In this document: piece by piece, positions 34,101-42,228 of the stretch
Layout of the letters: every line of letters starts with the position of its first letter
Position numbering within the stretch: the first letter of the stretch is position 1
From: BMS3BBIN04 sp964552465
GTDB taxonomy: Bacteria; Electryoneota; Electryoneia; Electryoneales; Electryoneaceae
NCBI GenBank assembly: GCA_964552465.1
Contig: CAZKGR010000014.1
Location: 19,306 to 83,305, forward strand
Reading direction: 5' to 3'
Length of the DNA: 64,000 nt
Notes under the pieces: model-generated
Told to the model about the DNA's origin: nothing
Seen by the model: the letters and a program-made list of their open reading frames with translations, nothing else
The model's database searches: none
Translations under genes and position numbers: made by a program

Positions 34101-35884
34101 TGGTCGAAAACGCTGTCTCTATTCCTGAATCACTGCTGGAAGAGATGATAGTTTTCGATGAAGATCTGGATGAGGAACAGCGAATCACCCTCCAGGACAT
34201 GTTGCTGTACACGACCTTCCTCAAGCAGTCTGTGATGCTAACGTTCAATGAGGAAGATTTCGACATTGACCAGGTACCGGCGGGCGGGATCTGGGTTTCT
34301 CGAACTAAGGCGAGTGGCGATTACAATTTCTATCGTGTCAGCGTGAACACAATCTCTGGCCGTCATTTCGATCTGCTCCTGGTTCAACGTGAAGATATGA
34401 ATGCCCGCGTGGTCATGGACACGAATCATTGGATGATCGCCATTGGTGGACATCCATACGAACAGCGTACCCTCCCTCGTTTTGGTTGTATCCGTCCTGA
34501 GTTGGCAACGATGTCCCTGGAGTATGTGAACGAGCTTACTGCGTGGGAGAAGATCCGTGAATACGGTGGTAGTTCGTCTCAGGCTAGTCATGTCGTGCAT
34601 GAGGCGGATTGGCACCGGTTGCTGGTAACTGGTATGGCAACCTTCTTCCGGGCTTGGAAATATTCAGGAAAGCGAATTATCCCTGGAGTGATGTCGCCTT
34701 CAAACGTGGTTGTTCCCGACTTGGATTTTCGCGAAGAAGCACTAATCCTGTCGTTAAGCGGATGGGAAGAATACAGCACTCCAATCACGCTGATGCGTCC
34801 GTTGTGGTCCAATTTCTTCCGCAAAACGATTTCACTGTACCCGCTAACTGATCGCGTGTTGGATGAACGATGGTTGTTCGATGCTGTTATCGAGGGTCTG
34901 GGATCAGTGGAAGGGGAAGAATTCCTCAAGGACTTCTCATATGAAATTGAAACAATTGAGAATAATCCTTTCTCAGCCAAATTCGTCGAGGACTTGCACG
35001 ACTACATCGAAAAAATCAGCACGCAATGGTATGTGCCTCAGCCTGTCCGAAACGCAATCCACCGCTATCACGCGTGGCAAAAGATCAATCCGAACGTCAC
35101 CAGCCAGGCATGCGCTGAACTGTTGGAAGGATTGACCTCGATGTACCACATGCACCGGTACGGTGAAATTGCTCGGTACTATCTGTATTCAAGGACGTAT
35201 TTCGACCTGGCATCAAATGATGTCAAGCGAACGTTCTCGATTCTGTTGGATGAATTGTGGGCGGAACCGTCCTTACATGCAACTCAACGAGTTGAATTAT
35301 CTGAGCTTCAGGCGGCTCTGGAATCGCAAGCTGATCGGGATGTGTTCAGCCGGTTGGTGTTCCCCCGCGCGCATAAACCGCAGACGGTGGAAGTGCTGAC
35401 CTTTGGCGAACGTGGACGGAAAACTGTGGTCGTACGTACAAACATGGTCGACAACCACGGTGAGGGTTATGACATCCGCGAACCCATCGAACCGGAAGAG
35501 GTTGGGTCGTTGTACAGGCTCTTCTACCAGGAAAGATTTCCCAAGTCGGTCAGCGAACAGGATCGCCATCTCGTTGTTACGGACGCTACTGACCGCGTGA
35601 TCGGCGGCTTGACATTCAAGGATCAGGACAAAGAGGTTGTTCACATGGATGGGCTGGTAACATCCGGCCCGTTGATGGGGAGGGGGATTGCAACTGCCTT
35701 ACTGGAAGATTTTGTGACCCGTATGGCCAGCCGTGGGGTGAAGGTGCTGAAGACCGATTTCATCATGCGTGATTTCTGCGAACGGCGGGGTTTCAACGTG
35801 AACAAGAACTGGGGTGGACTGGTGCGGTTCATCTCTCAGGACGAGCCCGAACTCGACCGCGGCGAACTTCCACCCAAGGAATAG
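31175..35884 (+). CDS. Giant ANL adenylation-GNAT protein with a ~850-residue uncharacterised middle
   Basis: About 1569 residues from ATG 31175 (a TTG at 31106 is an alternative). Residues about 100-660 form an acyl-AMP ligase: TSGSTGRPKG (about 272-281), GFGMTEATGGI, HTGDIF, DRIKDIYKNIRG. The last 130 residues (from about 1438) are a GNAT acyltransferase (RVIGGLTFKD, GLVTSGPLMGRGIATALLED, FCERRGF). The middle is not a known domain to me. It is helical at first (about 790-1000) and includes GVMSPSNVVVPDLDF near residue 1170, which recalls a kinase-like catalytic loop. The layout suggests activation of a carboxylic acid and its transfer to an amine or protein within one chain. No carrier-protein Ser motif is evident. 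A single-gene transcription unit. Confidence 0.8.
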   Translation: MLETPSKLADRLNEWTPYAEKDESNSELAVIILDDITALLAEKSEADLAAHHDSFHQFLELTGRPTYLESLPDDDARLRWSDVALEIVQRVNYTLEDMLNARISEIPDTTYFEELMAGESIRWSYAQVQRRIRAIAAVFWRDAGEDEPRIALLVDNSLDGACCDLACLLHDILITPLNVHFDSEELAWIIERLQINAVVVDREDRLRRMQEVRKLTKCDFRIYAIHLERDRVEGKAIPLVEAFSRLSADDVNDQLDARPRFDLHEICTVMFTSGSTGRPKGVCFSQFNLVSKRFARAAALPSVGRDEVLLCYLPLFHTFGRYLEMLGMLYWRGRYVFVGNPSTEALIASMKRIRPTGLISIPLRWLQIRDRSLSVMESLPTSEEKQEAFSEITGGRLRWGLSAAGYLEPKAFRFFQMHGVALCSGFGMTEATGGITMSPPGDYVDNTVGRALPGIEIRLSENGEMLITGAYVARYLKEDGEGLEVESGDELDGDDWLHTGDIFREIKPGHLTIVDRIKDIYKNIRGQTVAPLRVERKFATVPGIKRTFLVGDHRAFNVLMIVPDLDDPVLADAPDTESRRDYFRQIVTTANQDLAPYERVVNYTLLDRDFDIDKEELTSKGTMRRKVIEENFAEVISSLYESSYVELEAAGIQVRIPRWIFRDLGILESDFVAKVDEPTSEHNGSVYLTDNEHDRTLPIRRDTRNGYVIIGDLSYHILGDVIDLGMFARQPRLWAANPSLMNFVPCREGWDVPFNKHVMPHAALPTNDNERTLELVQSVEPSHLSDSQLRELNRDLQIALFDTVENSIQVLEKLSESLISFDDRLGGVARLRLTALATHPDEQVRSTAYRILLLDEPMQDYSVSFPAFVQSGLSFLNEESIKLISREGFEKRRLAALRQRLYSYRIHLDWPAKPMVQRQFKNVFRLLINFVRFNPAYYKSVRAELASWLLHRVDPQISRFAEMMLDHMVSWFEGRLVENAVSIPESLLEEMIVFDEDLDEEQRITLQDMLLYTTFLKQSVMLTFNEEDFDIDQVPAGGIWVSRTKASGDYNFYRVSVNTISGRHFDLLLVQREDMNARVVMDTNHWMIAIGGHPYEQRTLPRFGCIRPELATMSLEYVNELTAWEKIREYGGSSSQASHVVHEADWHRLLVTGMATFFRAWKYSGKRIIPGVMSPSNVVVPDLDFREEALILSLSGWEEYSTPITLMRPLWSNFFRKTISLYPLTDRVLDERWLFDAVIEGLGSVEGEEFLKDFSYEIETIENNPFSAKFVEDLHDYIEKISTQWYVPQPVRNAIHRYHAWQKINPNVTSQACAELLEGLTSMYHMHRYGEIARYYLYSRTYFDLASNDVKRTFSILLDELWAEPSLHATQRVELSELQAALESQADRDVFSRLVFPRAHKPQTVEVLTFGERGRKTVVVRTNMVDNHGEGYDIREPIEPEEVGSLYRLFYQERFPKSVSEQDRHLVVTDATDRVIGGLTFKDQDKEVVHMDGLVTSGPLMGRGIATALLEDFVTRMASRGVKVLKTDFIMRDFCERRGFNVNKNWGGLVRFISQDEPELDRGELPPKE

Positions 35885-35932
35885 ACGACAGGCTCTCGAG
35901 TGACACTCGAAATCAAGATCTGAAGATGCCAG

Positions 35933-36058
35933 GCACGTCATTCAGAGTCCGGCAGCCGCCGGACGAAGAAGGTCGAACTTCAGCACAAGTAGCAACCAGT
36001 TTCTTAGCTGGATCTTCTTCACTTCACTGTGTTCAGTTCAGAATGACCTGCCGCTCAT
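35933..36058. repeat. Dispersed intergenic repeat, copy B
   Basis: GCACGTCATTCAGAGTCC ... GGATCTTCTTCACTTCACT ... GTTCAGAATGACCTGC. Same ends and order as 6621-6762, with about 15 fewer bases in the centre. Both copies lie between ends of genes. Confidence 0.8.
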
Positions 36059-36078
36059 TTCTGTTTGTCATTAACCAG

Positions 36079-36110
36079 AAACTGCCACGGACATTCGCCC
36101 GTGGCAGTTT
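36079..36110 (-). terminator. Intrinsic terminator (bidirectional)
   Basis: AAACTGCCACGG-acattcgc-CCGTGGCAGTTT between two convergent genes; on the minus strand it follows the selenoprotein gene by 45 bases. Confidence 0.85.
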
Positions 36111-36154
36111 GTTGTCTTGCAGTTACTCCAGAATTTAGCCTCCAGCCTCGATAC

Positions 36155-37606
36155 TTATCTGACCAGCATCACCTTTTGTACCTGGTCAAGGTATCCTGGA
36201 ACGGTTGCCCGGACGAAATACAATCCGCTGGACAATCCTGAAGCGTCAAAGACCAAGCTGTGCGAACCAGCGTTCGCAATTCCCTGGTGCAGAGTAGCTA
36301 CCTGCTGTCCGTTGACGTTGTACACGGCAACAGTCAGGTCAGCCGCATCGGGAAGCGCAATATCGACCGTCGTTGATGGGTTGAACGGGTTCGGATACGC
36401 AGCGTTCATCGCATACGCATTCGGTAGCTGATTATTTGAACCAGCGCCAGTGATAGTAAAGTCGCTGTTCGTCCAGTCCGACGGGTCAAACACATAATCG
36501 CCGTCTGTCGCGACACCGGTCTTGATAAATGGGAAGCTGTCCTGAACCATCAGACCAGGGTTGTTCGGAACGCCGACGGTACCGATGAACTCATACTCAC
36601 CCATTGGTGCACCCGCGGGAACTACCTGAGTCTGGCCGGTAACGCTGACATCCATGAATGCCATCATGTTGAATGCAATGTTGGCCAGTGGTCCAACGGT
36701 AGATCCATCTGGAAGGGTGACAAAGGTCCGGTAACGGACGCCGTTCGCCTGGAGGAAGGTGTTGTTGATGAATTGAGCATCGTAGACAACATCGCCACCA
36801 CCGGCGGGTATGGTCGTATTTGTCGGCGTCAGGATCAGTTGCACGGATTCTGGTTCTGCGCCTACAACCGCCATGTTCGATTGGATGACTTCGTGCGTGT
36901 TGTCATTCTGCACATACACGACAACCGAGATGTTGTCATCCATGATCAGGTCGCCATTCAGTGTGATCGGCCAGTCGAACGAGACGTCGAAATTGACAGT
37001 TTCGTTAGTGCCGATGGAGAACGGCAGTCCGTCATCATCTGGAGCCATGTCGAGCATGTCATAATGCCACTCACTCTGACCGTTCCAACCCGTGAAACCG
37101 TTGTAATAATTGTTCATGAGCCCGAAACGGATCTTGTAGTTGCCAGACACAGCAACATCGGCCGATGTAACCTGGACCGACATATCGACAGAATTGTCTG
37201 AAGCAGATGCGCTACAATCAAGTGCAATCGGACTTTCGATAGCGAGACGGTTATCAACAGCAGTCTGCAGCAGTTGCGGCGTGATTGGCCAGCGGTCGAG
37301 CAGACCGTCCACCATCAATGTGGGGAGTAAGTTAATCGGATAGTAGTCGAACCGACCGGTATGTTCAGCCCCGTTTATTTCCTGCCAAGGGTCGCCAGCA
37401 TACCAGTTGGCGTGGAATACAATTATGCTGACATCCTCACCTCCGTTGCCTTCGAAGAAAGTCTGGATCGTCTGCGCCGCAGACGGACAGGTGCCTCAAC
37501 CATGACCTGTGAATTCTTCGAACATCACTTTTCGAGGGAATGCGTGGGCTGATGCGGCCAGCAGGCCAATCACCATTATGCCCAGGGTAAGACGACGTGC
37601 AAACAT
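36155..37606 (-). CDS. Predicted secreted selenoprotein: Omp28-like thioredoxin-fold protein with T9SS sorting domain (copy 2)
   Basis: From ATG 37606 (GGGAGG upstream) the frame encodes a signal peptide (LTLGIMVIGLLAASAHA), then RKVMFEEFTGHG, an in-frame UGA at 37498-37496 (codon 37), then GTCPSAAQTIQTFFEGNGG. From there it is open to 36155. EEFTGHG-C-x-x-CP is the redox motif of Omp28-type thioredoxin-fold proteins, so UGA takes the place of the first Cys, giving U37-G-T-C40. HANWYAGDPW and LPTLMVDG continue the thioredoxin fold (cis-Pro loop LPT). Beta-rich domains follow (about 130-390) and a T9SS type A tail (AAYPNPFNPSTTVDIALP, GLYFVRATV, KVMLVR). Total 483 residues. The neighbour at 37784 is a close paralogue with the same UGA and hairpin. 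A standard gene caller would start this gene late. Confidence 0.88.
37469..37498 (-). promoter_or_regulatory. Predicted bacterial SECIS element with Sec UGA, copy 2
   Basis: On the minus strand: UGA (37498-37496), ten bases, then CGTCTGC-GGC-GCAGACG (37485-37469), a perfect 7-bp stem. The loop starts with G, 17 bases from the UGA. Bacterial SECIS elements are small stem-loops directly downstream of the UGA with a G at the start of the apical loop about 16-37 bases away, so the geometry fits. The 20-base hairpin region is identical in the paralogue. Confidence 0.8.
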
Positions 37607-37723
37607 CACTGCCTCCCGTGTTTTCGGTGTCTGATCTACATGCAACTTTAGGGTATCTTATAGTCTAGGGTTGAAATCAGAGACATACAAGCTTCAGGTG
37701 TTAGTTTTCAGAGAATATCCAAT

Positions 37724-37756
37724 AAAAACGCCCGGTGGATTTAACCACCGGGCTTG
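37724..37756 (-). terminator. Intrinsic terminator of the upstream selenoprotein gene
   Basis: On the minus strand CAAGCCCGGTGG-ttaaat-CCACCGGGCGTTTTTA, 28 bases after the stop at 37784. The two selenoprotein genes therefore have separate transcripts. Confidence 0.88.
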
Positions 37757-37783
37757 TAATTCCGAATACATAAACTCCAATAT

Positions 37784-39226
37784 CTAGCGAACCAGCATCA
37801 CCTTTTGCATCTGATCCATGTGACCCGGAACTGTTGCACGGACAAAGTACAGGCCGCTGGCTAAGCCTGAAGCATCAAACGTCAAGTTGTGTAATCCAGC
37901 GTTTGCAATTCCCTGGTGCAACGTTGCGACCTGCTGTCCGCTGACGTTGAAGACTGCAACTGTCAAGTCAGCCGCTTCCGGCAACGCGACCTCAAGCGTT
38001 GTGGTCGGGTTGAACGGGTTCGGATACGCAGCATCCATGGCGAATTCGGACGGCAGCGTAATTACGGCATCGCTACCTTCACTCGAGGTTTCGAACCAGT
38101 TGCTGTTTGGGAACTCAAAATTGCCGCCATCAGGAGCATTACCCAGTTTCAAGAATTGGAAACTGTCTTCCGCGACCAGGGTCCACGGTGTCGGTCCGGC
38201 TTGCGCGACAAATGTGTAAGTTCCAACTGGTGCCATGCCAGGAACTGCTTGAACTACATCAGTACGAACAATGTCAACACCTGGAATGTAGGTGATGTTG
38301 TAGGTGTTGATCGGGTAGTTATTACCGTTCGGAAGAATCGCGAGCGTGCGCACCTGGCCCGGTGTTGCCACATCATAGTTGTTGGTGATCAAGGCATCAA
38401 AGACCAGGTTTCCGCCGTTGCCGGGAATGTAGATCGGATCATACATCGGCATCAGATCGAGCGTGATGTCTGGAGGTGTCCAACCAACCGCAGCCATTTC
38501 CGACTGGAGGACTTCACGACCACTGTCATTCTGCACATAGGCAATGACTGTGACGTTATCCTCGGTGATCGGATCACCGTTCAGCGTAATCGGCCAAGGG
38601 AACGAGACATCGAAGTTGATCGTTTCGTTGGCATTGATGGAGAATGGTAGACCGTTATGATCCGGCGCCATATAGAGCATGTCGTAATGCCAAACGCTCT
38701 GACCATTCAACCCGGTGAAACCAGAGTATTCGTTCTGCATCAGTCCGAAACGAATCTTGTAGTTCCCAGACACAGGTACATTTGCTGAGGTGACTTCAAC
38801 AGACATGTCAACCGCATTGCCGACAATATTTGCCGTGCATTGAATCGCAATCGGGCTGTCTACCGCGAGGCGCGTGTTCATCGCCGTTGTCAATGTTGCA
38901 TCACTGATCGGCCACTGGTCAATAACACCATCCACCATCAGCGTAGGTAGAGCCATTATGTTGTAGTAGCCACAACGACCGTTATGATCAGCGGCGTTCA
39001 AGAGTTGCCATGGGTCACCGGCATACCAGTCTTCGTGGAACACGATCATGGTGGTATTGTCAGCGTTGTTTACATGAAAGTTGTAGATCGTCTGCGCCGC
39101 AGACGCGCAGCCACCTCAACCATGACCCGTGAATTCTTCGAAGATCACCTTGCGTGGGAATGCGTGGGCTGATGCGGCCAGCAGACCGATCATCATGATG
39201 CCCAAGGTTAGACGACGTGCAAACAT
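37784..39226 (-). CDS. Predicted secreted selenoprotein: Omp28-like thioredoxin-fold protein with T9SS sorting domain (copy 1)
   Basis: From ATG 39226 (GGGGGCAG upstream) the frame reads a signal peptide (LTLGIMMIGLLAASAHA), RKVIFEEFTGHG, an in-frame UGA at 39118-39116 (codon 37), then GGCASAAQTIYNFHVNNADN and onward without a stop to 37784: 480 residues. The UGA gives U37-G-G-C40 at the Omp28/thioredoxin-type redox site. HEDWYAGDPWQLLNAADHNG, LPTLMVDG and SGNYKIRFGLMQNEYSGFTG match the other copy closely. The C-terminal T9SS type A domain runs AAYPNPFNPTTTLEVALP to QKVMLVR. Upstream DNA is also shared with the other copy (CCTAGACTA, AAGTTGTATGTAGATCAGAC), so the duplication includes the promoter region. 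Confidence 0.88.
39089..39118 (-). promoter_or_regulatory. Predicted bacterial SECIS element with Sec UGA, copy 1
   Basis: UGA (39118-39116), ten bases, then CGTCTGC-GGC-GCAGACG (39105-39089). Same spacing, stem and loop as at 37469-37498, while the ten-base spacer between UGA and stem differs (GGTGGCTGCG against GGCACCTGTC). Confidence 0.8.
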
Positions 39227-39384
39227 CTCTGCCCCCTTGTCTTTGTTGTCTGATCTACATACAACTTTTTGTGTATCGTGTAGTCTAGGAAGGAAAACTT
39301 AGGGATTCAAGCCTCGGACACAAAGAAATCAAAAAACTCTTTCGCTCCACTTCCTGATTCCGTTGCTGAGGTTAAAGCGTGAAC

Positions 39385-39412
39385 GGGGACACTTTGTCCT
39401 CAAAGTGTCCCC
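39385..39412. repeat. GGGACACTTTG palindrome, copy 2
   Basis: GGGGACACTTTG-TCCT-CAAAGTGTCCCC, the reverse-complement counterpart of 27539-27564. It lies ten bases beyond the stop of the gene at 39424 and could act as its transcript end. Confidence 0.8.
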
Positions 39413-39423
39413 GGATCATCCAA

Positions 39424-41943
39424 TTATTTCAGTAGTACGGCCTTCTGAATGATCGAGTCTGCTCCATTTTGAACTCGCACTATGTACACACCGCTCGCGA
39501 GCCCAAGCCTACCAGCATCGAACTGCCAGACAGTGCGTCCTGCCTGAGCATGCACGGTTTCAGCGGCGACCTGCCGTCCGAGGATGTCGTAGACTGCGAT
39601 CTTGACTGTCGCCGCCTGAGGCAGGTGCAGCGGCATCGTGAATGACGGATTGAACGGGTTCGGTGTCAAAGCCCCAACGTGAAACTCGCTGGGCAGGATT
39701 TCTGCATCAGCGCTGACACTGATTGACGTGATCGGCGTCTCAGCGAATGTCGGTATTTGACCGTCAACCTGGTTCGCCAACTGCCTGCCGGAACTATCCA
39801 GCACGCGCACACGCATTGCATTTCCAGCTGTGAAACCGGGGATATTGTGGTCAGCGTCACCTTCCCACGCGATCACCACGGCGTCACCCTGCTCAGGACG
39901 AACCCGCGCGCTACCGACAACCGTTGCACCATCGAGAATCTCGATGATGTCTGCACCGTTTTCGAGTAACGCGTCATCCAGCAACACCCGCACCGGCCAG
40001 CCAATTCCTGACACCGGTGGGGCGGAGGGCAGGTCGGGAAGTGAGGTGTTCGCTGAATTGTTGCGACCACGTCCGAGCTGGTTGAATTGGAAACTGACAG
40101 GTTCACTAACTCGTACACGGTATGCTTTACCCGGTTCGAGAAGTGGAAGTGTCTGCATGATTCCCGGCAGCCAGAATCGGCCTTCATCGTCGATGACTGC
40201 GATGATCTGATCTTGAATGTCTGCCAGCGCAACAGTCGGATCGAGTGGTTCCTGCAATGTGTACGGCATGTAGTTCCACATGCCACTACCCAGACGCAGT
40301 GTCAAGTCGGCAGGAAGCTGAGTCCCATACATGTGAATTCTACTTGCGGCAGAACTGTAAACACGGTAGCCTTCACGTGGATCGACGATTTGAAGAGTCG
40401 GGTTACCTACTGGTCTCCAGAACCGGTCGCGGTCATTCCATGCAATCTGAAATGGTGCTGTCGCTCCAAACACGTTTTCAGGGTGTGGCCATGCCGGGCG
40501 TAGGTTGAACGAGATCAATTGCCAACGATCACCATCGAGATAGACCGTCTGTTCATCTGCATCCCATCCGGAAAGCGAGGTGAGATTCGCCCCGGGTCCT
40601 GTGCCGAAGTAACCATTTCCCATATCATAGGTTGCATCCGCCGGATTCTCTTCTTCGGTAGCTATTTGCCACACTCGGAACTGGATTGGATTGTCAGGTA
40701 TGAAACCTGGCAAGTCGTATTCGGGATCGCCTTCCCAGGCAGTCATAATCAGTGGCCATTCGCCGGTTACCCGAGCAGCGCCAACACACAGGTTCCGATC
40801 AAAGATCCCAATCTCGTCATATGAACTGAGAAGGCCACCTTCGAAGTCTGCTTGTTGGATAACGATTGGGTAGGGCTGCCCGGTGGGCTCAACGGGAATG
40901 AAATTAAATGTATCAGGCTGAAGTAATGCCTGCATCGCATCTAATATTGTCACTGAATCCGAATACCAAGATGTACAATAAACATAGTTGCTATTTAACG
41001 CCGCTACAGTCGATTGAGATGAGTAAAAATTGTTTATCTGATAGTATCCAGAAATCAGATGATTCTCATGAGAACTTAAATCCATGGTAAACAGAGAATT
41101 TGATGTTCTAAAGAATAATGTATTGTTTAGAGTACCGATGGTCCGAATATCGCTTGTGAATTGATGTCTACTCATAAGTATCAGATTATCAATATCAGAA
41201 TAATCTAATAAATTCAGCCTGTAAATATCTGTATTGTCAAAAAAGTCCGTAACAAATACATAATTATCATCAACATACACATCCATCATGTAATAGTAAT
41301 TATTACTATCTTCAGCTTCATAAATCACATTAACGACAGGATTATATGGATTAGTAACGTTAATAATTGATAATTCGTAGTTTGTGCATACAAACAAGAA
41401 TGGATAACTATAGTCTATATCTCTTATCACGCCATTACACTCATTTGTTGCAATCAAGGTTGGTTCAAGAGGATCATCCCACAAGTATATATAGTAATAA
41501 GACCAAGTACTATTAATATCACGTTCATATGCATATAAGTAGGGTGAATCATAAATCATTTTATGTCCGCCACCTCCTAAAAAAGATCCAATATGCACAG
41601 GACTGCTTGGAACACCAATATCATACACTACAATATCGTTCCATGAATTCTCGTAAACGTACAAGTAATTATCAACAACAGAAAGGTAATAGCAGGCTAT
41701 GGGACAGTCTGAAATGGATCCAATCAGAACTGGATCATCAGGATTAGCAGTAGAGAAAAGCTGTATTTGATTGCTGTTCCAGGCAATAAGGAGGTCATTC
41801 TGAACCTGCACATGGTTCTGTTGCCCTCCCAATTCAAGTGTCCCAATCATATCAATATTCCATGCTTCTTGTGCTTGAGATGGTTGACTCAAACTCACGA
41901 GAATGAGCAAAGCGAAAACACTAATCAGAATGCGGGCTTTCAT
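39424..41943 (-). CDS. Secreted LVIVD-type propeller protein with T9SS sorting domain
   Basis: 839 residues from ATG 41943 with GGGAGAAG upstream. Signal peptide about 1-24 (QPSQAQ-E). Residues about 25-370 are degenerate LVIVD-like blades (NYLYVYENSWNDIVVYDIG, PFLFVCTNYELSIINVTNPYN). Residues about 385-690 contain two related segments with EIGIFD/EILDGATVVGSARV and AWEGDPEYDLPGF/AWEGDADHNIPGF motifs. The tail is T9SS type A (TPNPFNPSFTMPLHLP, GVYIVRVQN, KAVLLK). The DNA for the propeller (about 40900-41860) is markedly AT-rich against the C-terminal half, suggesting a mosaic origin. Predicted on the cell surface, function unknown. Confidence 0.85.
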   Translation of the reverse strand: MKARILISVFALLILVSLSQPSQAQEAWNIDMIGTLELGGQQNHVQVQNDLLIAWNSNQIQLFSTANPDDPVLIGSISDCPIACYYLSVVDNYLYVYENSWNDIVVYDIGVPSSPVHIGSFLGGGGHKMIYDSPYLYAYERDINSTWSYYYIYLWDDPLEPTLIATNECNGVIRDIDYSYPFLFVCTNYELSIINVTNPYNPVVNVIYEAEDSNNYYYMMDVYVDDNYVFVTDFFDNTDIYRLNLLDYSDIDNLILMSRHQFTSDIRTIGTLNNTLFFRTSNSLFTMDLSSHENHLISGYYQINNFYSSQSTVAALNSNYVYCTSWYSDSVTILDAMQALLQPDTFNFIPVEPTGQPYPIVIQQADFEGGLLSSYDEIGIFDRNLCVGAARVTGEWPLIMTAWEGDPEYDLPGFIPDNPIQFRVWQIATEEENPADATYDMGNGYFGTGPGANLTSLSGWDADEQTVYLDGDRWQLISFNLRPAWPHPENVFGATAPFQIAWNDRDRFWRPVGNPTLQIVDPREGYRVYSSAASRIHMYGTQLPADLTLRLGSGMWNYMPYTLQEPLDPTVALADIQDQIIAVIDDEGRFWLPGIMQTLPLLEPGKAYRVRVSEPVSFQFNQLGRGRNNSANTSLPDLPSAPPVSGIGWPVRVLLDDALLENGADIIEILDGATVVGSARVRPEQGDAVVIAWEGDADHNIPGFTAGNAMRVRVLDSSGRQLANQVDGQIPTFAETPITSISVSADAEILPSEFHVGALTPNPFNPSFTMPLHLPQAATVKIAVYDILGRQVAAETVHAQAGRTVWQFDAGRLGLASGVYIVRVQNGADSIIQKAVLLK

Positions 41944-42133
41944 TTTCTTCTCCCTGGATGGTGATAATCGAGTGCGCGTGGCCGATCCACAGCTGGTTTT
42001 CATGACGATACACTTTAATATCAACTTCGCGTGGTGAAACGTCAAGCGAAATGGGCGGGTTTGTCAGAAATATTTGGCGATTATGGAGATTGGAAAGGAG
42101 AAGCAGTGAGTCGCTAGATATGGTTTGAGCACG

Positions 42134-42163
42134 AAAACGGGAAGCCCAAAGGCTCCCCGTTTT
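42134..42163 (-). terminator. Intrinsic terminator of the tRNA-infC-rpmI-rplT operon
   Basis: On the minus strand AAAACGGGGAGCC-ttt-GGGCTTCCCGTTTT, 66 bases after the rplT stop. The region 41944-42228 shows nothing else. Confidence 0.88.
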
Positions 42164-42228
42164 GTTCTATCATCCATGCGATGTGCGCGCCGCCGAGCAC
42201 GCGTCATCGCAAATCAGATTATTGCATC

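Noticed and set aside
37496..37498. UGA in the paralogous thioredoxin-fold genes as a disabling nonsense mutation (copy 2; also 39116-39118)
   Set aside because: Both diverged copies have it at the same codon within an otherwise intact frame, at a catalytic Cys position, with the same downstream hairpin. A shared ancestral nonsense mutation would have been followed by frame decay.
36155..39226. Genome-wide recoding of UGA (for example to Gly or Trp)
   Set aside because: Many intact genes in the window end with UGA at the family-expected length (sigma-54 activator, nupC, tsaD), so UGA is a normal stop here.
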